A DNA stretch of 64,000 nucleotides. Origin: Bretschneidera sinensis. Its lineage: Eukaryota; Streptophyta; Magnoliopsida; Brassicales; Akaniaceae. A model generated the notes under the pieces. It made no database searches, was not told the DNA's origin, and worked only from the letters and a program-made list of their open reading frames with translations. Numbering within the stretch: position 1 is the stretch's first letter; each line of letters opens with the position of its first letter. Position numbers and translations under genes: made by a program. Location: NCBI GenBank assembly GCA_023935145.1, contig CM043697.1, positions 50,218,001-50,282,000 of the forward strand, read 5' to 3'. Shown one piece after another: positions 45,893 through 56,929 of this stretch.

Positions 45893-47370
45893 TGGAGGAT
45901 GTTGTGGACAATTTTGATGATCATGATAGTGAGGATGATGAAGAAGAAAATGCAAATGTGGCCTACACAGGGAGAGGGCCTAATAAACTACCACCTCCTC
46001 CTATTAATCATGATGACCAACCTATGTTGTGGATAAGAGGAAGGAGGTGATATACTTTAATTAGTGCAAGAAAATATCTATTGATAGCATAGAATACAAT
46101 TTATGTATGTTGACCTTTTTCAATGCTTGTAGTTCATTAGTTGCGGCTAAGGGCATCCTGAAGACCATCACTTTGTTAGCTAAGAATCATTCTAATTGTG
46201 CTTGTAACTCATGTAGACAATATGAGTCCAGAGTGAAGGATATTTGTTTCAATGAATTTTCGGTATAATTTATTTGCTATTACATGTTTACAATTTTTCT
46301 GCTTAATGTTTACTATATATTGCAAGTGATTCTTTTTTGTTTGCATTTCAGCATCTTTATAGGTTCGGTATAGTGGAGGAGATCGAATCTGCCCAAGCTG
46401 TGTTTGATGCGATCGATCAGCAGTGCTTATTGAATCATTTGAACAAAGCCAAGGTTAGAGTTAAAAAAGAACGAGGGCATGAAGAATTGTAGTGGAAAGG
46501 GTGGAAGAAGCGCTGGATGAGACACCTTGATTGGGATGCTCTTTGTGACTTATGGGCTATGGATGAATGGGGTCACCATCAATAGGCTGCATTTGAGAAT
46601 AGGTGGTTAGGGGATGAGTTTGTCCACCACGTTGGAGGGTCCATTAGTACTGCTGAACACACAGAATGATTGGTAAACATTATTCTCTCCTGCATGATTT
46701 ACATGAGGCCTACTTTTTTATAAGTAAATGATTATAATGTACATGATCTACTTGATGATGGTATTTTTTTTATAAGAAATGATTATAATGTGCATGGTCT
46801 ACTTGATGTGAGTATTTTTTTTATAAGTAAATGATTATAGTGTGCATAATCTACTTGATGCTGATTTTTTTTATAAGTAAATGATTATAACGTGCATGAT
46901 CTACTTGATGCTAGTCTTTTTCAATGAGATTCACATAGCCAAGGTTACAAGAAGTTATATTAATCAGAAGTCCAAGTCTATGGGAGTGAGTATAACTGTT
47001 AATTTATATACATTCCTTACATTCAATTGTATTTAATGTCACATTAATGTATTAATTTTGATTATATGAGTTGTATATTCAAGCTATGGACATGAAATAT
47101 GGTGACGCCATATCCTCACAACATCAATTAGACACCGAGCAGTGGTTGGCAGCATCCAAGTCCCTCTTATTATGATGAGCATTGTATAGAGAAACATATC
47201 CAAAAGTAGGTGGACCAGCTGGTACAATAAGCAGGGCAACACATGAAGGAAAAGCTTTAAGGAACAATATGGTCAAGATTTTAAGCAAAAACGGAACGAA
47301 TGTATACACATTGCAATGATTGAAATCTGCCACCAACATGGCATACCCCTTCCACCTCCACCAGCACCAC
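45893..47370 (+). pseudogene. CACTA 2 second gene (plant transposase, PTTA type)
   Basis: Exon-like pieces: 45893-46049 (MEDVVDNFDDHDSEDDEEEN, PPPPINHDDQPMLWIRGRR), 46131-46265 (SLVAAKGILKTITLLAKNHS), 46351-46670 (HLYRFGIVEEIESAQAVFDA, WKKRWMRHLDWDALCDLW) and about 47085-47370 (YGDAISSQHQLDTEQWLAAS). Intervening parts have GT/AG-like borders. Stops near 46492 and 46585 and a broken last exon show decay. In the family this protein binds subterminal repeats and aids excision. Confidence 0.65.
46728..46920. repeat. 51-bp tandem repeat, four copies
   Basis: ATGATTATAATGTGCATGATCTACTTGATG...TTTTTTTATAAGTAA units start at 46728, 46779, 46831 and 46881. Located in a presumed intron of the second gene. 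Confidence 0.85.
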
Positions 47371-47449
47371 CCTATGTAAATAAACACTTTTACAGCTTTA
47401 TCCTTTAAGCTTTATTACCATGTGGATGATATACATGTTCGTTAACACT

Positions 47450-48168
47450 TATTCTAGTCGAGTTCGAACCATTGGTTCTGGTTTTGTGAGAAGAAGTGAG
47501 AGTTTTAGGTTCAAACTGTTAACACTTAGTGGTTTTAAGGTCGAAAATGTAAAATACTAGCCCCGTGTACGAGCCGAGAGTGCTGGCATGTACGTACCAT
47601 AGAATGTGAGTTGTGGGAATAGGTTTAGTCGAATTTGGACTACCGGTTCGGGTATTGTGAGAAAAAAATGAGAGTTTTAAGTTCAAACCGTTAACACTTA
47701 GTAGTTTTAGGGTCGAAAACGTAAAATACTCGTCCTGTGGATGAGCTGAGAGTATCAACACGTCTGTACCATAGAATATGTGTTATGGGAACAAGTCTAG
47801 TAAAATTCGGACTACTGGTTTGGGTTTTGTGTGAAAAAGTGAGTTTTATGTTCAAACCGTTAACACTTGGTGGTTTTAAGGTCGAAAAAGTAAAATATTT
47901 GTCCCGTGGACGAGCTGAGAATATCGGCACGTCTATGGTGTACCATAGAATGTGAGTTGTGGGAACAAGTCTAATTGAATTTGGACCACCAGTTCAAGTT
48001 TTGTGAGAAAAAAGTGGTTTTAGATCTAAACCGTTAACACTCAGTGGTTTTAGAGTCGAAAACGTAAAATACTCATCCCGCGGACAAGCTGAAAGTGCTA
48101 GCACGTTCATACCATAGAATGTGAGTTGTGAGAACAAGTTTAGTCAAGTTTGGATAACCGATCCAGGT
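47450..48168. repeat. About 172-bp tandem repeat, 4+ copies
   Basis: The anchor AGAATGTGAGTTGTGGGAA (or variants) is at 47601, 47773, 47947 and 48116, spacing 172, 174 and 169 bp. Units contain GTTAACACTTAGTGGTTTTAAGGTCGAAAA and CGTGGACGAGCTGAGAGT. Overlapping minus-strand frames (47519-47761, 47691-47930) arise because part of the unit is open; I treat them as noncoding. Confidence 0.85.
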
Positions 48169-48609
48169 CATGAACATTTAAATTGATTATTTATTATTTT
48201 CTATAATTAATGAATAATTTCTTTTTTTACTGTTAAATATGTCTTATGGTTGCTCTTTTAACTTTTTTTTACAAGACCTACTAGGAAACACAGAATGAAG
48301 ATGAGATTGATGAATACTAGCCGGACTTATCACATATGTAATTATATTTTTTATTTATGAGAATTTGGTGACATATTGCATTTTAAATATTATTAACGAA
48401 ATTATATAATTTAGCAGATTGTATGATATGATGTATTGTTAATGAATTTATATATTTTAGCAAATTGTATAATTGGTCTATTGATTGTACAATTTGTGTT
48501 TTAGTTGAACAAATCAATTGAACTGGAGTTTTTTTTTTTAAAAAAAAAAAATCATTTGCAAAGGATTTAATTCTATCAAAAATATCAAGTATTTAAAAAA
48601 ATTAAAAAT

Positions 48610-48945
48610 ATTATTCGTGACGGATTTAATTTCATTACAGATACGGAATAAATCTGTCGCAGATAATTTTTGTAAATGCAATGAAAATTTCTGTCGCAGA
48701 TACTTTTTATAAAATATAATTTTTTAAATTGTTTTAAAAAAAATAAGATTCATCTGCGATGGAAAATTCTGTCGCAGAATCCGTCGCAAATAGTATTTTT
48801 TTGCGACGGATTTTTTTAGGTTGCAAAAAAATTATCAGCGATGAGGGTTTCAGCTAGGGAAATTAAGGTTTTTAGGTATTTGCAACAGAAAATTGGGCAT
48901 TTGCGATGGAAAAATTTGTCGCAAATGCCCAATTTTCTTGTAGCG
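48610..48945. repeat. CACTA 2 subterminal repeats and terminal hairpin
   Basis: GTCGCAGATA/GCGACGGATT-type motifs in both orientations (48610-48830). A perfect 18-bp inverted repeat AAAATTGGGCATTTGCGA (48889-48906) pairs with 48919-48936 across a 12-bp loop and runs directly into the terminus TCTTGTAGCG (48936-48945). Confidence 0.85.
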
Positions 48946-50254
48946 AAATTAAGTTTATAAATAACTAAAACACTAAACATGTTATGTGTCAGAAAAGTTT
49001 ATTTTTTATAAACATTAACAACTGAAATCTAAACAAGAAAAATTTATTTTCTCAACGGATATTGAATTTATAGAAGTTATGTTCAACACTATTTTATAGA
49101 GTAAATTCATCTATAAACTAATTTGTACTAAACTTCACAGTATTTTTTAATATACACTGTGAAATTTTTATTTAGAGGAAAATATCAATAATGGTTTATT
49201 TTCTTATTATTTTATATAAGGAAAAATTTCATTTTAATTTCCACTTTGTGATTTAGGCTACTTTATATGTCCACCATATAATTTGAAATGTGTAATTTAA
49301 CCCCTGAATTTTTTCTATTTTCCACAAAGGTTTTATCGTTAACATTCGTGAGCTAGTTTAAGAGCGCGTGCGACTCACAGACATCACTTTAAATAGAATA
49401 AACTCGAGTGAGAAAAACTATTTTCAATCAAATGAAGTGAAATAGGTTTCAACGTGCAAAATCCATTTAAAAATGACCAATTTTTTTCTTTAAAATGTTT
49501 TGATTTTTAGGGATTCATATTTTTTTCCTTCCTTCCAACATTTATTTTATTTAAAATCGTTAACAGTGCAACTTCTTTTAGAGTAAAGAAGAAATCTCAA
49601 GGGTTAAATGACACATTTCAAGCCACAAGATTGGACATTTAACCATATCTAAACTAAAAGGCAGAAAAATGAACTGTACCTTTTATATAATTACTAAATA
49701 ACCTAAAATTAAATTCCCTACAGTATAATGTATCTTTCAATTGAATGATTTAACATAATAGTCTTTCACTACTTGTAACCAAAGAATATAGGAAAATTAA
49801 CACAAAAAAAAAGAGTATAAAAAATCGATTTACATATCTTTGTGGGAGCAATATCTCAATTAGAATTGGTGAAATCAATAAAAGAGTTCAAAAGTTTGGA
49901 TGATAGTTAATGTAATTTGAGAACTGAAACATTATATATATATATATATATATATATACACAATATATACAATTTACAAATGAACTCTGCACATAAGCAC
50001 TTATAAACTTAAAAGAACAAAATTATCCTTCTCTATTACTCTATTTTAAAGTTATTTCTCTTCCTCTACACAGAAAAGATACAAAATACTACAGTGATTT
50101 TTGTTTCCATCATAATCGAAACATTTTCTAGTTATACATCATCTACCTGCCTTTGCAATTACTGAAAATTATTGGATAGGGCCATAACCTTCTATATTAT
50201 CATGTAAAATTGAAACAAACATGAGTGTATCTTTCCTTTCATTTAATGTAACAT
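48946..50254. other. AT-rich sequence between CACTA 2 and element H
   Basis: No gene or element recognised. An (AT)n microsatellite at 49931-49958. GAAAT at 50255-50259 is the left target duplication of element H. Confidence 0.5.
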
Positions 50255-50259
50255 GAAAT

Positions 50260-50716
50260 TGACGCAGGAAGATCCAAGTCAGATGATGCAGAGTTGGCAG
50301 ATCGGCGCAGAACTGACAGGTGGACTGCCTAGAACGGGCCATGGGCTCAGATCAGGCCCGAAAGACCTTAGTCTGATTGGAAACGGGCCAATGAACAAAA
50401 CCTAGTTTTTAAATCAACCTCGACATTTTTAAGCCAAAAAACGACGTTTAGGCCCTCAAATTGACAGTTTAATGTTTTTAGGAAACTTTTTATTTTAGTT
50501 ATTTTAATTTCAACCTTAATTTAATTTTTCCTATTTTGTTTCGACCTTATAAATAAGGTCTTAGGGTTTCGTAAACATTATTATTGAATTTTCATAACTT
50601 TAAATAAACATCAGAGCTGTTTCTCTGCATTGTTTTTTAGGGTTTTTCTTGTGTCACTCCCTGTGAACGATCTGTTCGACTAGCCTGCAGAATAATAGTT
50701 ATTCTTCCAGGAGTCA
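50260..50716 (+). repeat. Element H 5' LTR
   Basis: 457 bp, TGACGCAGGAAGATCC to GGAGTCA (TGAC/GTCA ends). TATAAATA sits inside a perfect 18-bp palindrome at 50543-50560. Confidence 0.95.
50543..50560 (+). promoter_or_regulatory. Element H LTR TATA box in a perfect palindrome
   Basis: GACCTTATAAATAAGGTC, self-complementary around AA/TT except at the central pair. The identical palindrome is in the 3' LTR (about 55304-55321), and GACCTTATTTATAAGGTC is in the solo LTR (about 63239-63256). Core promoter role inferred from the TATAAATA and LTR position. Confidence 0.7.
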
Positions 50717-50718
50717 GT

Positions 50719-50730
50719 TGGTATCAGAGC
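50719..50730 (+). promoter_or_regulatory. Element H primer binding site (tRNA-iMet)
   Basis: TGGTATCAGAGC two bases after the LTR, the exact complement of the initiator tRNA-Met 3' end and the standard primer of chromoviruses. Confidence 0.9.
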
Positions 50731-50766
50731 TTCAGCATTTTCCTAGGGCAAGATTTCATCAGTTCC

Positions 50767-53700
50767 ATGGCTGGTGGTCATGGTCGTGGTCGTCGCGGGC
50801 AGGTTCCGAAGGAGGAAGCCCCACGTCGTGATCGTAACGTTCAGGATGCGATGATTGAGGATTTACAGAGGCAAGTTGCCGAGTTAACCCAGCGTCTAGC
50901 GGCGCAAAATTTCAGAGATCGTGAGATTGAAGATCACGATTCCGATTCCAGTTCCAGTTCTGAAAAACCACATCACAATCCTGCTCGATTCTGGGAGCAC
51001 CGTGGTCGGGAAGAACGTTATGGAGACCTTGGATTCAGAGTGGATCTGCCCGAGTTTTCTGGTACGTTACAGGCCGAGGGATTCATAGATTGGTTGAATG
51101 AAGTGGAGCGTATTTTCGAGTACAAGGAAGTCCTAGATCGTGTGAAGGTGAAGCTGGTCGCCATCAAATTAAAGGGCAGAGCATCTGTGTGGTAGGAGCA
51201 GTTGAGGTGTTCGCGTGATCGGCAGGGCAAAGCCAAGATTACAGATTGGGAGAAGATGAAGAAGAAGATGAAGGGTCACTTCCTCCCTTTCGGTTACACT
51301 CAGACCTTGTTTCAACATCTTCATTCGTTGAGGCAGGGCACGAGATCGGTGGATGATTACACGGAGGAATTCTATCAGTTGATTGCCCGGAACGACTTAT
51401 CTGAAACAGAGGAGCAGATGGTGGCATGATATTTGGGGGGATTACGGCAGCCCCTACAGGATGTCCTCAGCCTTCACTCGCTGTGGACAGTTTCAGAGGC
51501 ATATCAGCGTGCACTTGCGGTGGAGAAACAGCAGAACAGGAGGCCATTGAACAGAGGCGATCAAAATAATCGGCCAGTTCGCCCTCAGGAATCCCGTCCT
51601 GTCCAGCAACCACCTCAAGGTAACCCTAACCTAAATATTAGATGTTTCAGATGTGGTGAACATGGGCATAAATCACCTGAGTGCAGGAAGCCTGCTAGTA
51701 ATAAAGGTAAAAATCTACTGATTGAGGACGATGGAGTAGACGAAACTAAAGAGATTGGGGAGCCTATGTATGACGATGATGAGTATAGAGATGTATTGTA
51801 TAGGGATGGCCATGAGACCTTGGTCGTTCGTAAGAGCCTACTGACCCCCAAGGGCGATTCAGGGGACGATTGGTTGAGGACCGATATTTTTCACACAACC
51901 TATACAGTTGCCGATAAAGTCTGCAAGATGATCATAGATAGTGGCAATTGTGAGAATGTGGTGTTTGAAGAGGCTGTCAAGAAACTGCAGTTGAAAACAG
52001 ATCGTCATCCTAAGCCGTACAAATTGTCTTGGCTGAATAAAGGCAGTGAGGCAACGGTAGATAGGCGTTGCCTAGTTTCTTTTTCGATTGGTAAGAGATA
52101 TTTCGATAATGCTTGGTGTGATGTTGTATGTACGGATGCTTGTCATGTATTGTTAGGCAGGCCTTGGCAGTATAACCGTAATGTTATTCATGATGGGCGA
52201 AAAAACACATACTCCCTTAGCATTAAAGGGAAGAAGATTGTGTTAGCACCTCGTCGGGAAGGAATCACTCCTACCCCGATTTCAAATAATACTAATATGC
52301 TTTCGATGTCCAGGTTTTTAGCAGAAGTTGAGCATGTGGACGTTTTTTATGCTCTGCTGCCTTGTGGGAATAGTGCAGCAGGTCTGAATCCAGAATTACC
52401 AGCCGAAGTGCAGCAGCTGATGGCAGAGTTTTCTGACCTTATGCCAGAGGATCTTCCTCCTGGGTTACCACCTATGAGGGACATTCAGCATCAGATCGAC
52501 CTTGTTCCAGGGTCCAGTTTGCCTAATCGACCAGCGTATCGCCACAGCCCCAGGGAATCTAAAGAGTTGCAGCGACAGGTGGTAGAGTTGTTGGAGAGAG
52601 GTTACGTCCATGAGAGTATGAGCCCATGTGAGGTTCCTGCCCTACTAGTGCCGAAGAAGGATGGTTCTTGGCGTATGTGTGTTGATAGTAGAGCCATCAA
52701 TAGGATCACCGTGAAATACCGGTTCCCAATTCCCCGCCTGGATGATATGTTAGACCAGCTATCCGGTTCTAGGGTCTTCTCCAAAATTGACCTTAGGAGT
52801 GGATACCACCAGATCAGAATAAAGCCTGGAGATGAGTGGAAGACAGCGTTTAAGACGCAACATGGGCTGTATGAGTGGATGGTCATGCCTTTTGGGCTGT
52901 CCAATGGGCCTAGCACATTTATGAGGTTCATACATCAGGTTTTACGGCCTTTCATGGGGAAGTTTGTTGTAGTTTACTTTGATGACGTCCTCATTTATAG
53001 TCTGACGTGGGAGTCACATTTTGAGCACCTCCGTGCTGTTTTTAATTTGTTGAGGACAGAGCGCCTGTACGTCAATCAGAAGAAGTGTTCTTTCTTCACT
53101 ACTTCTGTTACTTTTCTGGGTTTTGTTGTATCTACTGATGGTGTTCAAGCAGATCAGTCGAAGGTATATGCGGTCTTGGAATGGCCCACATCGAGGACCT
53201 TGCACGATGTAAGAAGTTTCCATGGATTGGCTTCCTTCTACCACCGGTTCATTAGAAATTTCAGCACTTTGATTGCTCCTATCACAGAGTGCCTTAAGGG
53301 GCGTGATTTTCAGTGGTCCGAGGAGGCAAAAACCAGCTTTCAACTGGTCAAACAGAAGATGACAGAGGCACCAGTTTTAGCACTTCCTGATTTCGAAAAG
53401 GTGTTTGAGGTAAATTGTGATGCATCTGGAGTGGGTATTGGTGGTGTTCTAAGTCAAGACGGGCGACCAGTAGCTTTTTTCAGTGAGAAGTTATCAGGAT
53501 CAAAAAAGAATTACTCCACCTATGATATGGAATTCTATGCCATTGTTCAGTCCCTGAAACATTGGCGTCACTACCTAGTGCAGAGGGAATTTATTCTTAT
53601 CACTGATTATGAGGCCCTGAAGTACATCAATGGCCAACACAAGTTGAGTAGGCGGCATGCCAAGTGGGTGGCGTACTTACAAGAATTCATGTTTGCACTG

Positions 53701-55104
53701 AGGCACCAAGCAGGAAGTCTGAACCGTGTCGCAGATGCACTGAGCCGTCGTACATTACTTCTCACCACCATGAGCACCAGAATTGTGTGATTTGAGGTCT
53801 TCTCCGATATGTATGCTGCAGATCCTTCCTTCGGGAGGATAATTCAGGAGGTAACTACTGGTCAACGATATGATTTTATTTTGCATAATGGTTATCTATT
53901 TCGTGGATTGCAGTTGTGCGTTCCAGATTGTTCATTAAGGCAGCAGATTATTAGTGAACTTCATAATGAAGGTCACTTTGGGCGAGACAAGACATTGGCC
54001 CTGATTTCCTCTAACTATTATTGGCTCAAATTGACCAATGATGTGGCTCATCATGTGGAATGTTGTTATGTGTGCCAGTGGTCCAAGGGAGTTCTCACTA
54101 ATACGGGTCTGTACACACCCTTACCTGTACCTGAAGCCCCTTGGTTCGATGTTAGTATGGACTTTGTGTTGGGCTTACCCCGTACCCAACGAGGCTCGGA
54201 TTCTATTTTGGTTGTGGTTGACAGATTTTCCAAGATGGCCCATTTCATACCTTGTAGAAAGACAATGGATGCTACTAGGATCGCTCATCTTTACTTCAAG
54301 GAGATTGTGCGTTTGCATGGTGTTCCCCGATCCATCACTTCAGATCGTGACATCATGAGTCAGTTCTGGAAGAGTTTATGGGAGAAGATAGGGACAAAGT
54401 TAAATTTTAGCAGCACCTATCATCCTCAAACAGATGGTCAGACTGAGGTGGTGAACTGAAGTTTGGGAAACCTTTTGAGGAGCTTAGCAGGAACTAAACC
54501 GAAGCAGTGGGATCTCGCATTACCTCAAGCAGAATTTTCCTATAACAGGTCGAAAAACAGAACCACAGGAATGAGCCCATTTGAGATTGTGTATGGTCAG
54601 AATCCATCCGGAGTGCTTGACTTAGCCCCTATTCCACGAGTGGGTCGATTAAATCCCAAGGCAGATGAGATGGCAGAACATCTTCGGGATATCCATGAGC
54701 AGGTGAAGCTAGCCATTCAAGACAGTAATGCCAAGTACAAGGCTTAGAGCGACAGTCACCGTCGTCAGGTACTTTTTTATGTTGGTGATTTTGTTTGGGC
54801 AGTATTAACTCGTGATTGTTTTCCCGTGGGAGAGTATAATAAGCTTAAGGAGCGAAAGATTGGACCCTGTGAGATCTTGCAGAAGATCAATGATAACGCC
54901 TACAGACTATGCCTACCCAGTCATCTGAAGACTTCTGATGTATTTAATGTGAAACCCCTGAGTCATTGTTTTGAGGATCCCGATAAAGCTATTGTGAACT
55001 TGAGGACGCTTTCTTTCCAACCCGAGGCGACTGACGTAGGAGGATCCAAGTCAGATGATGCAGAGTTGGCATATCAGCGCAGAACTGACAAGTGGACTGC
55101 CTAG
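50767..55104 (+). pseudogene. Element H gag-pol polyprotein, five in-frame stops
   Basis: One continuous frame of 4338 bp from MAGGHGRGRRGQ. Gag: Arg/Ser-rich start, capsid (about 51030-51430), zinc knuckle CFRCGEHGHKSPEC (51643-51684). Protease: IIDSGNCENV (about 51932). RT: IDLRSGYHQIRI (about 52787) and catalytic YFDD (52975-52986). RNase H: VNCDASGVGIGG (about 53411) to VADALSRR. Integrase: HHCC finger (HNEGHFGRDKTL, HVECCYVC), catalytic core with MDFVLGLP, ITSDRD and YHPQTDGQTEVVN, then IGPCEILQKINDNAYRL and LKTSDVFNVKPL. Stops at 51193 (TAG), 51427 (TGA), 53788 (TGA), 54457 (TGA) and 54745 (TAG). The last 72 bases lie inside the 3' LTR. No frameshift seen. Confidence 0.95.
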
Positions 55105-55478
55105 AACTGGCCACGGGCTCATATCAGGCTCGAAAGATCCTAGTCTAATTGGAAACAAGCCAATAAACAAAACCTGATTCCTCTGTAATTAGCCTCGACA
55201 TTTTTAAGCCAAGGCCCTCAAATTGGCAGTTTAATGTTTTTAGGAAACTTTTTATTTTAGTTATTTTAATTTCAGCCTTAATTTAATTTTTCCTATTTTG
55301 TTTCGACCTTATAAATAAGGTCTTAGGGTTTCGTAAACATTATTATTGAATTTGCATAATTTTAAATAAACATCAGAGCTGTTTCTCTGCATTGTTTTTT
55401 AGGGTTTTTCTTGTGTTACTCCCTGTGAATGATTTGTTCGACTAACCTACAGAATAATCGCTCTTCTGCTCGGCGTCA
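55032..55478 (+). repeat. Element H 3' LTR
   Basis: 447 bp, TGACGTAGGAGGATCC to CGGCGTCA, followed by GAAAT. Its first 73 bases encode the polyprotein C-terminus. Confidence 0.95.
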
Positions 55479-55483
55479 GAAAT

Positions 55484-56129
55484 CTTTTTGGCTGCAATTA
55501 CATTTTTATTATTTCCTGAAACTTTTTTTTGGGATATTTATTGATATAATCATTTCATGAATAGGGTGATGCATATCCGATTCTGAGAACAAATATTTCT
55601 GCTAGGGAGTTTATAGGATTGTAATGTATAGCAAATAGGAAGTCAGACTGAAGTTTAATAATCAACTCCTATTCACTTATTAGAGAACCTGTTCCTTAGT
55701 GCTAAAACTCTGAGTACTGAGATTATTTCAAAAGATCAACATCTACTTGAACCGAGTACACGCCACAATGCGCATCAATTTTTTTTTCGTAGTTTTTTCA
55801 GCTTTTGTTAAGTGCTCAAAGATACTGTCTTCTTACTTCTTAGATTGATCTGGTAATAGAGCGTTTTTTATCTTCTAGGGAACTGATTTCTTCTTTCTTC
55901 CTGCATTTTACAATACAAACCTAGATTAAGATGACAACATACGATATCCACCTTGGTCCACAGTGCTGGATATGGCAAAGCCTCTCTTATTGTTTCGATT
56001 TTCATATTCGGCTTTTGCAAAAAAAATTACAATTTTCATTGTAGTACTCTGTTTTTTTTTTTTTCCGGGTAAAAAAGACAATGGGATAAAAAAAGTGTTA
56101 TAAATTATATAATAATGCTAAAGATATTT
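55484..56129. other. AT-rich sequence right of element H
   Basis: No gene or element seen. Contains a (T)n tract near 56050. Confidence 0.4.
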
Positions 56130-56365
56130 AAAGTAAAGTTTTTTAAATGAATTGAATTCTTGTTGATTCCAAGCACAAATTCATTTCAATTCTATAATTT
56201 AAGTAAGACTATACCAAACATAAAAATTTGTTTGAGTTCATTTGCAAATGAATTGTAGTTTTAATTCATTCGAAAATGAAATGTAAATTCATTTGTAAAT
56301 GAATTCTAATTTCAGTTCATTTAGAAATGAATTGAATTATATACTTAAGGTTATACCAAACAGAG
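56130..56365. repeat. Cluster of short palindromes, MITE-like
   Basis: Four near-perfect palindromes: TTCATTTGCAAATGAA (56237-56252), ATTCATTCGAAAATGAA (about 56264-56280), TTCATTTGTAAATGAA (about 56288-56303) and TTCATTTAGAAATGAA (about 56316-56331). The cluster is flanked by TATACCAAACA at about 56211 and 56352 in direct orientation. May be a small nonautonomous element; no terminal inverted repeat proven. Confidence 0.5.
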
Positions 56366-56519
56366 TGTTAAAGTTTTTAATGCTAAAAACTTTAAGTTTT
56401 GATGATTTAAATAGCATTTAAGCAACTCTCAAACAAGATCAATATTAGAAGACAATACTTTTTTTTTTAACCTGCCTACTTGTAATGGTTCGATCAAGGC
56501 AACACCAGATTTTTTTTTA

Positions 56520-56604
56520 GGTAAATAATTCAAACATCCCTTAAGGTACAATATAATTCCATTCACCTCCCTTCCATTTTTGTAATCTGCACTGCACCCC
56601 TCCA
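56520..56604 (+). repeat. MULE left terminal inverted repeat
   Basis: GGTAAATAATTCAAACATCC... to CTGCACTGCACCCCTCCA, complementary to 62452-62536. Confidence 0.85.
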
Positions 56605-56796
56605 TCCCAATTATTGGCTTAAAAAACCATGCAAACCATGATGTCATACTTTCATAACCCTAAATTGCCTTTGCATTGAAGAGACAAGAGTTGGTCTTGG
56701 CGGGATGCAATGTCCAGTGCTAGTGGGAATGGATTTTTTTGTTTAACTTAAAGAAATGCCCCATCATTTGACCATTGGGCATGGGAGTTGGGCTGC

Positions 56797-56803
56797 TATA
56801 AAT
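56797..56803 (+). promoter_or_regulatory. Candidate TATA box of the GRF gene
   Basis: TATAAAT flanked by an inverted GCTGC/GCAGC pair, about 130 bp before the ATG at 56930. Confidence 0.45.
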
Positions 56804-56929
56804 TGCAGCTTATGGTGGCCTTGACAAATAAAATAAAAAAACTGAAAGCTTAAGGTGTGTGGAGAAAAAGAAGTTTTCATATTACTGTTGACTATATTCT
56901 GTCCAAGAGAGCAATATATTCTTTCCAAG

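Larger units (their letters stand above)
41374..48945 (+). mobile_element. CACTA (En/Spm) transposon 2
   Basis: Two genes in the usual order: transposase 41894-45538 and second gene 45893-47370. Two tandem arrays, GCGACGGA-type subterminal repeats (48610-48830) and a right end TTTTCTTGTAGCG at 48933-48945 follow (one base off the usual GTAGTG). I found no matching CACTACAAGA left end, so the left limit is uncertain; 41374 is only a placeholder left of the first gene. Confidence 0.75.
50260..55478 (+). mobile_element. Element H: complete chromovirus (Ty3/gypsy)
   Basis: LTRs 50260-50716 and 55032-55478, perfect duplication GAAAT at 50255-50259 and 55479-55483, an initiator-tRNA-Met primer site and a single gag-pol frame from 50767. 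The LTRs differ by scattered substitutions and a roughly 13-bp gap (AAAACGACGTTTA present only in the 5' copy, about 50437-50450). Structurally complete, but five in-frame stops prevent full translation. An H-family solo LTR is at 63081-63539. Confidence 0.95.

Noticed and set aside
47450..48168. CRISPR-like direct repeats
   Set aside because: Whole 170-bp units repeat in tandem without unique spacers, in a plant transposon.
51018..53343. Minus-strand ORFs opposite element H
   Set aside because: Antisense shadows of a clear gag-pol frame.
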